Assembly: GCF_009392895.1 (NCBI RefSeq)
Contig: NZ_CP045488.1
Location: forward strand, 186,001-250,000
Length of the DNA: 64,000 nucleotides
Reading direction: 5' to 3'
Source of the DNA: Natronorubrum aibiense
GTDB taxonomy: Archaea > Halobacteriota > Halobacteria > Halobacteriales > Natrialbaceae
Shown: one piece after another, positions 44,574 through 52,655 of the stretch
Layout of the letters: each line of letters starts with the position of its first letter
Numbering within the stretch: the stretch's first letter is position 1
Made by a program: the position numbers and the translations under genes
Notes under the pieces: generated by a model
Databases searched by the model: none
What the model saw: only the letters and a program-made list of their open reading frames with translations
Told to the model about the DNA's origin: nothing

Positions 44574-44676
44574 CTTTCGTATCGGAAGTCCGACGACGGT
44601 TGTAGCTGTCCGGACCGATCCAGCCCTGCTGACCGAAGCACATAGGTGACTCACGCCCCGAGGTATAGCCGCGTAG

Positions 44677-45057
44677 ATGGATCACACGACGCCTCTCGAG
44701 ATCACGTGGCTGGATCCGCAACTGGCACCGGTACTCATCGGTGTCATCGTGCTCGCCGTCGCCGGGACGATGATCCTCTTCTGTAGCGGACTCGTCGCCT
44801 ACCTGCAACGGCGATCGACCAGATATCTGTTGATCACGATCGTCCTCGGGTTGCTCGTCGCTCGGTCGATTGTCGGTCTCGGGACCGTCTTCGGGCTGGT
44901 TCCGATGACGGTACACCACCTCGTCGAGCACGGCACCGACGTGACGATCGCCGTGCTCATCCTGTATGCCGTCTATCGAAGCGGGCCGCTGTCGCGGGTG
45001 ACTACCGAAAACGACGTCGATTCCGGCACCCTCCAGTCGGGTCCGGACGGCAACTGA
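44677..45057 (+). CDS. Small membrane protein (DUF7471-like)
   Basis: 126 aa with three to four hydrophobic helices (LAPVLIGVIVLAVAGTMILFCSGLVAYL; YLLITIVLGLLVARSIVGLG; DVTIAVLILYAVY) and a short polar tail. Conserved H/D residues (VHHLVEHGTDVT) could bind a ligand. I associate this family with haloarchaeal DUF7471, usually next to a wHTH gene, as here. Function unknown; a sensor feeding the regulator is inference. Confidence 0.75.
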   Translation: MDHTTPLEITWLDPQLAPVLIGVIVLAVAGTMILFCSGLVAYLQRRSTRYLLITIVLGLLVARSIVGLGTVFGLVPMTVHHLVEHGTDVTIAVLILYAVYRSGPLSRVTTENDVDSGTLQSGPDGN

Positions 45058-45156
45058 TACGGCTTGCCGTACCGATGTCCCGGCGTACCTGGAGGGTGGT
45101 TGTGGGTGCGCCGAAACGGACATCCATTGGTCCGTATGCGACAGTGTTTTTCGCGT

Positions 45157-45867
45157 TTATCCCAATCGCTCGAGGACGTCCCGACCCTCGAGATAGGAGA
45201 GACCGTGTCGATCAGCGTAACCGCGGGCGTCAGCGGGGCTGAGTGCCTCACCGGTTTCGTCGTCTAACATCTCACAGACGACGACGGCGGGTGAGAGGCC
45301 GGCAGCTTCAGCGAGTGCGACGCCGAGTTCGGTGTGGCCTTCCCGCTGTGCGAGGAGGTCGGGGGCGGCTTTCAGCAGGTGGACATGGCCGGGAACGCGA
45401 AACTCCTCGGCGAACGTCGTTTCGGTGAGGCTGGCAGCGGCGTTACCGAGTGCCTGAATCGTCATCGAGCGATCGACGTCCGTGATCCCGGTGTACGTCT
45501 CTCGGTGGTTGACCGTCAGCGAAAACGACGAACGCTCGTCGTAGCCGAGTTCGTGGTCACTCGTCGCGGGATGGTCGACCGCGTCGCTGTAGAAGGGCAA
45601 CCCGAAGGTGTCGGCGACCTCGTGACCGAGCGCGACGCAGACCAGCCCGCCGGCATCGTTTCGCAGTCGAGCAACGGCATCGGGCGTGACGGCATCCGCG
45701 TGGTAGATCAGATCAGTCTCGCCTTCCCGATCGGCCGCATCGTGAACGAGAATCGGCTCACCCGCACGCAGCGCCTCGAGCGTCGTCTCGAACGCGTCCG
45801 TCGTCGACGGGGTGGTGTCGCCGTCCCCAGTCGCGTTCGAACGGGGGCCGGCGTGGTAGCCCGTCAT
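45157..45867 (-). CDS. ribB: 3,4-dihydroxy-2-butanone-4-phosphate synthase
   Basis: 236 aa. The acidic metal-binding loop [20 protein letters not shown], the segment [27 protein letters not shown] and the [14 protein letters not shown] end are the family signatures. It makes the four-carbon unit of riboflavin from ribulose 5-phosphate. Its start overlaps the end of rbkR (ATGA), so the two are translationally coupled and controlled together. Confidence 0.95.
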   Translation of the reverse strand: MTGYHAGPRSNATGDGDTTPSTTDAFETTLEALRAGEPILVHDAADREGETDLIYHADAVTPDAVARLRNDAGGLVCVALGHEVADTFGLPFYSDAVDHPATSDHELGYDERSSFSLTVNHRETYTGITDVDRSMTIQALGNAAASLTETTFAEEFRVPGHVHLLKAAPDLLAQREGHTELGVALAEAAGLSPAVVVCEMLDDETGEALSPADARGYADRHGLSYLEGRDVLERLG

Positions 45868-46571
45868 CGGCGATCACCCACGTAGACGACGACGTGGTCG
45901 TCGTCCTCGAGACCGAGTGCCTCGCGGAGTTTATCGGGCGCGATGATCTCGAGTTGGTCCTCGTCGTGGTGCGTTCGTTCGGGCGCGATGATGTGGGCGC
46001 GCTCGTAGCGCTCGCCGTCAGTCGTCTCGATCGTCGCCGGATAACAGACTGCGGGACCGTACGTTCGATCGTCGTCCTCCCAGCCGTCGATCGGGACCGG
46101 CTCGAGCGAGCCGATCGCACTTCGGCGACGAACGCTGTCGTCGCGCAGGTCCACGTTCAGGGTGCCGGGAAACGGCTCGTAGTCGAGTCGGTCCTCGAAC
46201 TGGCGTTTGTACCCCGGTAGCGAGATGTAGTGGCGGCCCTCGCCCATGCCGCTAGTGACGGTGCCGTCGAGTTCGATCTCCGAGTCCGTCTCGAAAATCC
46301 GACGGTAGTCCTCGTACTCGGCGTGCAGCGTCTGCTCGCCGGCGTCGGTGATCGCGACCCACTGGCCGTCGCTGACCGTATCGCGCTCGAGCAGCCCACC
46401 ACTTTCGAGGCGCTGGAGTCGTCGCGAGGCAGTCTGGTTCGAGGCGTCGAGCCGATCGGCGAGATGAGAACAGGAGATCTTGACGTCGCCCTCGAGTCCA
46501 CCCTCGAGTGCGAGCAGTTTGAGCACGGCGAGTTCGTCGTACCCAACGGCGGACTCAGCTGACACTGACAT
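45864..46571 (-). CDS. rbkR: CTP-dependent riboflavin kinase fused to wHTH regulator (RbkR)
   Basis: 235 aa. N-terminal wHTH ([49 protein letters not shown], about 14-60) joined to the DUF120 riboflavin kinase domain ([40 protein letters not shown], and [25 protein letters not shown]). It makes FMN with CTP and, as established for archaeal RbkR, represses or activates riboflavin genes. First gene of the rbkR-ribB operon. ATG 46571 follows a TATA-like GCTTTTAGTTG by 21 nt. Confidence 0.93.
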   Translation of the reverse strand: MSVSAESAVGYDELAVLKLLALEGGLEGDVKISCSHLADRLDASNQTASRRLQRLESGGLLERDTVSDGQWVAITDAGEQTLHAEYEDYRRIFETDSEIELDGTVTSGMGEGRHYISLPGYKRQFEDRLDYEPFPGTLNVDLRDDSVRRRSAIGSLEPVPIDGWEDDDRTYGPAVCYPATIETTDGERYERAHIIAPERTHHDEDQLEIIAPDKLREALGLEDDDHVVVYVGDRR

Positions 46572-46591
46572 ACCGGTTGCTTCGGGGCGAT

Positions 46592-46620
46592 CAACTAAAA
46601 GCATACCGAATGTGGCATGC
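46592..46620 (-). promoter_or_regulatory. rbkR-ribB promoter with imperfect palindrome
   Basis: GCATACC-N6-GGCATGC (46601-46620; six of seven pairs in the arms) directly abuts the TATA-like element (minus GCTTTTAGTTG, 46592-46602), overlapping the TFB recognition region. This is the expected place for an RbkR operator. Confidence 0.5.
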
Positions 46621-46705
46621 GTAACGGAAATGGAACAACACTCCGAAGCGGGTTCGGTGTATCACCTGGTTGGCGAGTCGGGGCAAAAAGCCATCGGTCG
46701 CGCGG

Positions 46706-47485
46706 TCAGTACTCGCGTGCGATGGTGTCGTCGATCGCGGCGACGCGGTCGGGATCGTCGGTCCAGAAGCCGTCCCAGACGCGTGGCTCGTCCTCGAGAC
46801 AGACCAGCGCGGAGGCAGTTCCGTCGGCAGGGTCGTCGGGACGGTAGACGACGAACCAGGCGTTTCGGTACCGCGGCTCCGTGCCGCTGTGGACGGTGAC
46901 GTCGAGATCGATCGGTGCGTCGTCGACGCCGTAGACGTGGACGTCGAGTTCGCTCGCCGCCAGTACCGTGTACACGTCGTGGGTACCGATCTCGTCGGTG
47001 AGTCGCGAAAGCTGCTGAAACGCACTCCGCAGCGTGCCACGCCCGTCGTTCCAGGCCAGCTGTTCGATGCGCCGGGAGACGAGGATCAACAGTAGCTTTT
47101 CGTTGTGAGCAAGCGGATACCCTCGCAGTCGAAGCTGCGTCTCGTCGAGGTTCGCGAGCACACTCGGGAACTCGATCTCGCCGAGCCCACGCGCCCCGGT
47201 CACGAACAGATCCGAGTTAATCGCGAGAATCGACTCGTAGAGGTCGGCCATCGGCGAGGTGGCGACGGGCACGCCGTCCTCGAGGAGCACCGCGACGTCG
47301 CCTTCGGTCGTCTCGAGGTCGGCAGCGAACTCGACGGCGTCGATGGTTGCCGTCTCGACGTCGATCGGGTGCGTCTCGAAGGTCTCGTCGAGCATCGCCT
47401 CGAGCGGGCCGGGCTGGTCGTCGCCGACGACGACGATCGTCGCTTCCGGAGGCCCGGTGTCCTCAATAAACGATCGCAAACTCAT
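46706..47485 (-). CDS. DICT sensory domain protein
   Basis: 259 aa. The C-terminal DICT core is visible: RIEQLAWNDGRGTLRSAFQQLSRLTDEIGTHDVYTVLAASELDVHVYGVDDA and RNAWFVVYRP. The N-terminal half (VVVGDDQPGPLEAMLDETFETHPIDVETATI, then a receiver-like TEGDVAVLLEDGVPVATSPMADLYESILAIN) may be a degenerate sensory module. DICT domains are predicted to sense light or other signals with two-component proteins. No kinase partner is in the window. The N-terminus was set at ATG 47485. Confidence 0.8.
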   Translation of the reverse strand: MSLRSFIEDTGPPEATIVVVGDDQPGPLEAMLDETFETHPIDVETATIDAVEFAADLETTEGDVAVLLEDGVPVATSPMADLYESILAINSDLFVTGARGLGEIEFPSVLANLDETQLRLRGYPLAHNEKLLLILVSRRIEQLAWNDGRGTLRSAFQQLSRLTDEIGTHDVYTVLAASELDVHVYGVDDAPIDLDVTVHSGTEPRYRNAWFVVYRPDDPADGTASALVCLEDEPRVWDGFWTDDPDRVAAIDDTIAREY

Positions 47486-47536
47486 TGCGAAGGGTTGTAG
47501 CTGGGGCAAGTAAAAGAATCCGCTCGCTCGAGCGAT

Positions 47537-48571
47537 TCAGTTCCCCGTTACGGGATCGCGCTCCCAGAACTCGCTGCCTTTCTTCAGCTTCGGCACCCAG
47601 GTATCTTTCTGCGTGGCGAGCAACGCGACTCGAGACTCCGGCACGCCGCGACACTCGGTGAACTCGGGCATGTACGACATGACGTCTTCGGCAAAGTCGA
47701 CGACGTCTTGGTGGTCGGGCATCGCCGAGCGGTCGAGTCGGCCCTGCGAGTGGCCCACGTGCATGTACGCCTTCAGTTCGATGAAATCGGGGTCGGCCTG
47801 CTGGTAGAAGCCGGCGTACCAGTCGGGGTGGTGCATGTTCTCGCCGTCGACGAGCGTCGTCCGGAGGACGGTTCGCGTCTCGTCTTTGTCGGCGAGGACG
47901 GCCATCGTCTCGAGTAGCTTGTCCCAGGCGTCGTCTTCCATCGCGCCGACGACTTGGTCGAAGGTGTGGCGCTCGGGGGCGTCGACGCTGACGTACAGTT
48001 GCGTCGGATCGCACTCGGCGAGCACCTCGGGGCGGGTGCCGTTGGAGACGAGGAAGGTGGTGATATCGCGGTCGTGGAAGGCGTCGATGAGTTCGGGCAG
48101 ATAGGGGTACAGCGTCGGTTCGCCGTCGAGGCTGATAGCGACATGACGCGGCTCCATGGCCTGATCGAACACTTCGCGTGGCACCTCATCGTTGCCGCCG
48201 AAACCCGAGAGCAGTTTCTTCTGGAGTTCGATCGAGGCGTCCACGACAGCCTCGGGGTCGTCCCACTGGACGTCGTCCATCTCGTAGGAGTGGCCCTGAT
48301 GGTCGCGCCAGCAGAAGACGCAGCGTTCGTTACACCGAACGACCGGCGTCATCTGGATACAGCGGTGGGACTCGATTCCGTAGTAAATGTACTTGTAACA
48401 CTTCCCTTCGCCGCGGATGGCGTTTGCCGTCCAGCCACACGTCTGGGCAGCCGTATGGTTTTCGCTGTGGTAGTCCGGACTCGAGACCTGCATCGCACCG
48501 CCGTCGCCGTCACCCTCGCTCCGTTCGGCGTCGGAACCGGAGTCGACGCCCGTCTCGGCGGAGTTGCTCAT
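47537..48571 (-). CDS. twy1: tRNA 4-demethylwyosine synthase (TYW1)
   Basis: 344 aa. Radical SAM cluster C80-x3-C84-x2-C87 (RCNERCVFCWRD) plus the second cluster cysteines C45, C58 and C71 (TCGWTANA, GKCYKY, HRCIQM), the archaeal TYW1 arrangement. It makes the tricyclic imG-14 base from m1G37 of tRNA-Phe using pyruvate. Conserved CVFCWRDHQGH and the SLDGEPTLYPYL segment are present. The first 26 residues are a Ser/Asp/Gly-rich acidic leader; a start at M27 is possible. Confidence 0.95.
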   Translation of the reverse strand: MSNSAETGVDSGSDAERSEGDGDGGAMQVSSPDYHSENHTAAQTCGWTANAIRGEGKCYKYIYYGIESHRCIQMTPVVRCNERCVFCWRDHQGHSYEMDDVQWDDPEAVVDASIELQKKLLSGFGGNDEVPREVFDQAMEPRHVAISLDGEPTLYPYLPELIDAFHDRDITTFLVSNGTRPEVLAECDPTQLYVSVDAPERHTFDQVVGAMEDDAWDKLLETMAVLADKDETRTVLRTTLVDGENMHHPDWYAGFYQQADPDFIELKAYMHVGHSQGRLDRSAMPDHQDVVDFAEDVMSYMPEFTECRGVPESRVALLATQKDTWVPKLKKGSEFWERDPVTGN

Positions 48572-48622
48572 ATTGCCCCCGCTTGGACGGGGGCGGACAA
48601 AAGCCGTGTGGTGTGGAACGGG

Positions 48623-48922
48623 TTACTCGCTGTTCGATTCGTGCGGCAGTTCGCCCGGCTGTGCCGGGTCGTCGTCCTCGGTCGTTACTTCGCGTTCGAA
48701 GCCGTACAACACCAGTCCAGTATTCGCCGTCAGGAGGACGCCGGTCATCGGAACGGTCGCGAACAGGTACAGGCCGACCCCGACCGCGAACGTCCCCGCC
48801 ACGAGCGCGGCCCACAGCAGCGGCCGCGAAACGTCGACTCGCGTCGCATCCCAGTAGGTTCCACCGAAGAGTCCGACCGTCGCCACCAGCCCGAAGACGG
48901 CGACGAGCGTATCGACTACCAT
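48623..48922 (-). CDS. Small hypothetical membrane protein
   Basis: 99 aa with three predicted membrane helices (TLVAVFGLVATVGLFGGTYW; LLWAALVAGTFAVGVGLYLFATV; GVLLTANTGLVLYGFE) and an acidic C-terminal tail. It lies between twy1 and the HAD phosphatase on the same strand. No family recognised; function unknown. Confidence 0.7.
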   Translation of the reverse strand: MVVDTLVAVFGLVATVGLFGGTYWDATRVDVSRPLLWAALVAGTFAVGVGLYLFATVPMTGVLLTANTGLVLYGFEREVTTEDDDPAQPGELPHESNSE

Positions 48923-48979
48923 ATCCGGTGGTTAGCCGGCCGAAGGAAAAGCGTTCCGCGTGTTACAACGAGTCCACGT

Positions 48980-49663
48980 TCATGCCGTCCCGCGAACCCG
49001 CTCGAGCACCGACAGCGTCCCGTCAGCGTGAACGTCCTCGAGTACCTCGTCAGCAGCTGCTTTGGCCAGCTCGTCGGCGTTCCCGACGGCGAAGCTCCGA
49101 CCGACGGCGTCGAACGACGAGACGTCGTTGACCGAGTCGCCGACGGCGACGGCGGCCTCGAGGTCGATCGGAACGTGGTCGGCGATCGTCTCGAGGCCAG
49201 CGCCTTTGGTCGGAGTCGTGTCCTTGACGTGGTAGGCGTAGCCGGTGTCGATCACCTCGAGGCCGTGTTTGGCAGCGATCTCGCGCAGCGGGCCGATCGG
49301 TTGCTCTAAGTTGACCGCGATTTCGGTTTCTCGCCAGCGGTTGACAGTGTCTTCTGCGCCCCAGCCGAGGGTGTAGCCGGCGGCGCGGTACTCCTCGGTG
49401 ACGGCCTGGGCGGCCTCGCGGTCGGCGGTGAAGAAGACATCGTCGCCAGTGTAGACGACGCCGCCGTTCTCGGCGACGACGAGTTCCGGAACCCCGATAA
49501 AATGACAGAGCGCGATCGGGTACGGAAATGCCTTCCCGGTCGCGATGACGACGGGGGCCTCCCAGTCGCGGATCGGATCGAACACGCGCGGGTCGATGCC
49601 CCACCCGTCGGGCCGGGTCAGCGTGCCGTCGATGTCGAGCACGAGCGGCGGATCGGCAGTCAT
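48980..49663 (-). CDS. Phosphoglycolate phosphatase, archaeal HAD type
   Basis: 227 aa, HAD superfamily of the archaeal TA0175-like class. Motif I DIDGTLTRPDG, motif II IATGKAF, motif III lysine K in PTKGAGLETI, motif IV AVGDSVNDVSSFDAVG. It hydrolyses phosphoglycolate or a similar phospho-sugar. ATG 49663 (MTADPPLVLDIDGT) is preferred to a GTG three codons upstream. Confidence 0.93.
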   Translation of the reverse strand: MTADPPLVLDIDGTLTRPDGWGIDPRVFDPIRDWEAPVVIATGKAFPYPIALCHFIGVPELVVAENGGVVYTGDDVFFTADREAAQAVTEEYRAAGYTLGWGAEDTVNRWRETEIAVNLEQPIGPLREIAAKHGLEVIDTGYAYHVKDTTPTKGAGLETIADHVPIDLEAAVAVGDSVNDVSSFDAVGRSFAVGNADELAKAAADEVLEDVHADGTLSVLERVRGTA

Positions 49664-49732
49664 AGCCGTCACTCGAGCGTTCCGTCACCTAAAGGAGTCG
49701 GTTCACGGAAAACAGCGGTGGCTCGGACCCGT

Positions 49733-50806
49733 TCAGAGCGCGAGGTAGCCCGCGTTGGGGAGGAGTCCGAGCAGATAGAGGATACCGAGGAGGAACATGA
49801 AGATCGCGATCGCCATCGCTGGCGGGTCGACGTGCGTGCCGGAGTGAGAGTAGAACATTCGCTGGGTTACTTCGGCGAACAGGCCGCTGATCGCACCGAA
49901 CACGCCGGCGACGAGCAACGCGACCGGTTCGCTTCCGATGGCCGGCATCGCGATGATCGCGCCCACTGCGCCGAGCAGCGTGATGTGGTGGGTGACGGGG
50001 ATCTTCTCGACGCCGAGGTTGAGAAACAGCAGGCTGATCGCGGAGATCGCATAGCCCAGGAAGATGCTTCCCGTCTCGAGCCAGATGTAGCCGCCGAGGA
50101 CCCCACCGACGAGGCCGATAGTGGCGACGCCGGACCACTTGTACTGGTGGGGCAGCCACGGTTCGGTCGCCAGTCGGTTGGTCTCGGTGCCGCCGTCGGC
50201 CGCCACGCGTTTCTCTCCGCGCTCGAACGGCGACATGTCGAGAATCCCTGCACCCGCCACCGTGCCGATGAGCGGATAGCCGAACGCGACTCGGGCCAGG
50301 AAAGCCGTCGCGACGACCGACAGCGCGATGTTGTCAGTCGGGAAGCCGATCCCGTTCATCACCTGTGTGATGAGCATCCCGACGGCGCCGAAGACCGCAC
50401 CGACCGCGAGGATATCGGGTTTGGTCCCGAACGCGTACAGGATGTTCTTTCCGAAGTGGTAGTCCCACCCCTCCGGTTCCATTTCAGGGTACTTCCGACC
50501 GGCATACGCCGTCGCGGCGACGCCGCCGGCGAAAGCGACGTGGGGGCCGGTCACCATCCCGAAGCCGATCACGCCGGTGATGTCCGCGGCGAGTCCGCCG
50601 GTTTCGATGGTTTCGAGCGTGCCGAGCTCCCGCTGGAGGATCGCAACGCCTTCACCGAGGAAGACGACGAACCCCGTAAAGATGAACGCGGGCAGCGCAC
50701 CGAGCGCCGCGCCGAATGCGCCACCGGCGAGGGCGGCGATCAACAGGAGGAGAAACTGTTCGACCTCCAGCCCGATGACCGGGAGCTGCAGGAGTGCCTG
50801 AAACAT
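49733..50806 (-). CDS. glpX: Polytopic membrane protein of the glycerol locus (haloarchaeal GlpX, putative glycerol facilitator)
   Basis: 357 aa with about nine hydrophobic helices spanning the full chain, Gly/Ala-rich (LLLLIAALAGGAFGAALGALPAFIFTGF; TGVIGFGMVTGPHVAFAGGVAATAY; LVAGVFGAISGLFAEVTQRMF). Located immediately after glpK (3 bp between the stop and the ATG), as in Haloferax where the gene is called glpX and proposed to be a glycerol facilitator. It shares no aquaporin NPA motif, so the transport role is unproven. It is unrelated to bacterial GlpX fructose bisphosphatase. Confidence 0.85.
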   Translation of the reverse strand: MFQALLQLPVIGLEVEQFLLLLIAALAGGAFGAALGALPAFIFTGFVVFLGEGVAILQRELGTLETIETGGLAADITGVIGFGMVTGPHVAFAGGVAATAYAGRKYPEMEPEGWDYHFGKNILYAFGTKPDILAVGAVFGAVGMLITQVMNGIGFPTDNIALSVVATAFLARVAFGYPLIGTVAGAGILDMSPFERGEKRVAADGGTETNRLATEPWLPHQYKWSGVATIGLVGGVLGGYIWLETGSIFLGYAISAISLLFLNLGVEKIPVTHHITLLGAVGAIIAMPAIGSEPVALLVAGVFGAISGLFAEVTQRMFYSHSGTHVDPPAMAIAIFMFLLGILYLLGLLPNAGYLAL

Positions 50807-50809
50807 CGG

Positions 50810-52345
50810 TTACTCCTCCGTCGCCCAGTTCAGTGACCGCTCGACGGCGTCGCTCCAGCGGTCGTATCGCTTGTCGGCCGTCTCTCTGCCCATCTGTGGT
50901 TCGAACTCGTTGTCGATCTGCCAGTTGTCGCGCAGGCTGTCGACGTCGTCCCAGTAGCCGACGGCGAGCCCGGCCGCGTAGGCCGATCCCAGTGCCGTCG
51001 TCTCGTCGACGACCGGCCGAACGATCTCCGAGTCGATGATGTCCGACTGGAGCTGACAGAGGAAGTTGTTCTTGACCGCGCCGCCGTCGACTTTCAGGCT
51101 CGTCATCTCGATGCCCGAGTCAGCCTCCATCGCTTCCGCGACGTCACGCGTCTGGTAGGCGATCGACTCGAGGGTCGCTCGAACGACGTGTTCTTTTCGG
51201 GTGCCGCGGGTCATCCCGACGATGGTGCCGCGTGCGCGCTGATCCCAGTGGGGCGCACCGAGGCCGGTGAAGGCCGGGACAACGTAGACGCCGTCGGTCG
51301 AATCGACGCTACGAGCGAGTTCGGCCGTCTGGGACGGATTATCGATCAACGACATGTCCTCGAGCCACTCGATCGCCGCGCCGGTGATGAAGATCGAGCC
51401 CTCGAGTGCGTACTGGACGTCCTCGCCCGAGCGCTGGAAGCCGATCGTCGTCAACAGCCCGTGGTCGCTCTCGACGGCCTCGTTACCCGTGTTCATGAGG
51501 AAGAACGAGCCCGTTCCGTAGGTGTTCTTGGCGTCGCCGGCGTCGAAACAGGTCTGGCCGAACAGGGCCGCCTGCTGGTCGCCGAGCGCGCCAGCAACGG
51601 GCACCTCGGCCTCGAGGAAGCCCTCGGGATCGGTCGTCCCGTAGGTCTGCTCGTCGCTCGAGGGCCGAACCTCGGGCAACATCGCCTTGGGAATCGAGAA
51701 CTCCTCGAGGAGTTCGTCGTCCCACTCGAGTTCGTGGATGTTGTAGAGCATCGTCCGCGAGGCGTTCGTCACCTCGGTAATGTGGTTGCCCGTGAGGTTG
51801 TAGATCAGCCACGTGTCGATCGTTCCGAACAGCACGTCGCCTTTCTCCGCCCGATCGCGGATGTCGTCCGGCCGCGACCGCTCGAGTTTGATCGGGTCCG
51901 CGTTGTCGAGCAGCCACTCGGCTTTCGTCGCCGAGAAGTAGGCGTCGGCCTCGAGGCCGGTTTTTTCGCGGATCGTACCGACCAGCTCGTCCTCCTCGAG
52001 TTGTTCGACGCGGTCGGTCGTGCGCCGGTCCTGCCAGACGATCGCGTTGTGGACTGGCCGACCCGAGTCAGCATCCCACAAAAGCGTCGTTTCGCGCTGG
52101 TTGGTCACGCCGATGGCCTCGAGTTGGTCGGGTGCGACCCCGGCTTGCCCGAGTGCCTGCGTGATGACGCGTTTGGTATTCTCCCAAATCTCCATCGGGT
52201 CGTGCTCGACCCAGCCGGGTTCGGGATAGATCTGTTCGTGCTTCTCGTATGCGTTCGCGACGACCTGTCCGCCGTGGTCAAACACAATAAAGCGCGTCCC
52301 GGTCGTCCCCTGGTCTACTGCACCGACGTAGGTTTGTTCTGTCAC
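50810..52345 (-). CDS. glpK: Glycerol kinase
   Basis: 511 aa, FGGY family. Signatures: VGAVDQGTTGTRFIVFDHGG at the N-terminus, TNQRETTLLWDADSGRPVHNAIVWQDRRT, and the C-terminal MTSLKVDGGAVKNNFLCQLQSDI and TALGSAYAAGLAVGYW. Makes glycerol-3-phosphate in the cytoplasm for GlpABC. Divergent from glpA across 310 bp. A TATA box (plus-strand cattataaatg, 52424-52434) predicts a leader of about 58 nt. Confidence 0.97.
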   Translation of the reverse strand: MTEQTYVGAVDQGTTGTRFIVFDHGGQVVANAYEKHEQIYPEPGWVEHDPMEIWENTKRVITQALGQAGVAPDQLEAIGVTNQRETTLLWDADSGRPVHNAIVWQDRRTTDRVEQLEEDELVGTIREKTGLEADAYFSATKAEWLLDNADPIKLERSRPDDIRDRAEKGDVLFGTIDTWLIYNLTGNHITEVTNASRTMLYNIHELEWDDELLEEFSIPKAMLPEVRPSSDEQTYGTTDPEGFLEAEVPVAGALGDQQAALFGQTCFDAGDAKNTYGTGSFFLMNTGNEAVESDHGLLTTIGFQRSGEDVQYALEGSIFITGAAIEWLEDMSLIDNPSQTAELARSVDSTDGVYVVPAFTGLGAPHWDQRARGTIVGMTRGTRKEHVVRATLESIAYQTRDVAEAMEADSGIEMTSLKVDGGAVKNNFLCQLQSDIIDSEIVRPVVDETTALGSAYAAGLAVGYWDDVDSLRDNWQIDNEFEPQMGRETADKRYDRWSDAVERSLNWATEE

Positions 52346-52655
52346 TGGTAGTCACCCATAGCGTACTGCTCACGCGATGTCTTTACCGGTGGTCGCGTGC
52401 TACTGGTAAACAAATTCGACGATCATTATAAATGTTCCTGAAAGTGTAATAGTATCAGAATATTCTCTCGGCAATATTGGCGAAACGCATCCAGAAGCAG
52501 CTGAAGAACCCGTCCGAAAAACGTGATCTCACCGGTAATAGTCGTCACTCTTGAATTATTTCATGCGTGGTATTTTCTACCACTATCTGTTGTTATGGCT
52601 GTTGGTCGAGCGTCGATAAAATAAAGAGCAGGGGGACCTAGGTACGAACCAAGGG
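52346..52655. promoter_or_regulatory. Divergent glpK/glpA control region
   Basis: Features: (1) inverted repeat TTTACCGGT-N11-ACTGGTAAA (52382-52410; eight of nine paired), covering the probable glpK start site; (2) glpK TATA box 52424-52434 (minus strand); (3) perfect inverted repeat GTGGTA-N5-TACCAC (52567-52583), about 30 bp upstream of the glpA TATA box; (4) glpA TATA box cgataaaataaag (52614-52626), about 37 nt before ATG 52656. The middle section is A/T-rich and holds no gene. The two repeats share the GGTA/TACC words and may bind one regulator, for example GlpR. Confidence 0.6.

Noticed and set aside
49502-50836. Plus-strand frame opposite glpX and the HAD phosphatase
   Set aside because: Charged antisense frame without any recognisable domain; the minus-strand frames encode membrane helices and HAD motifs.
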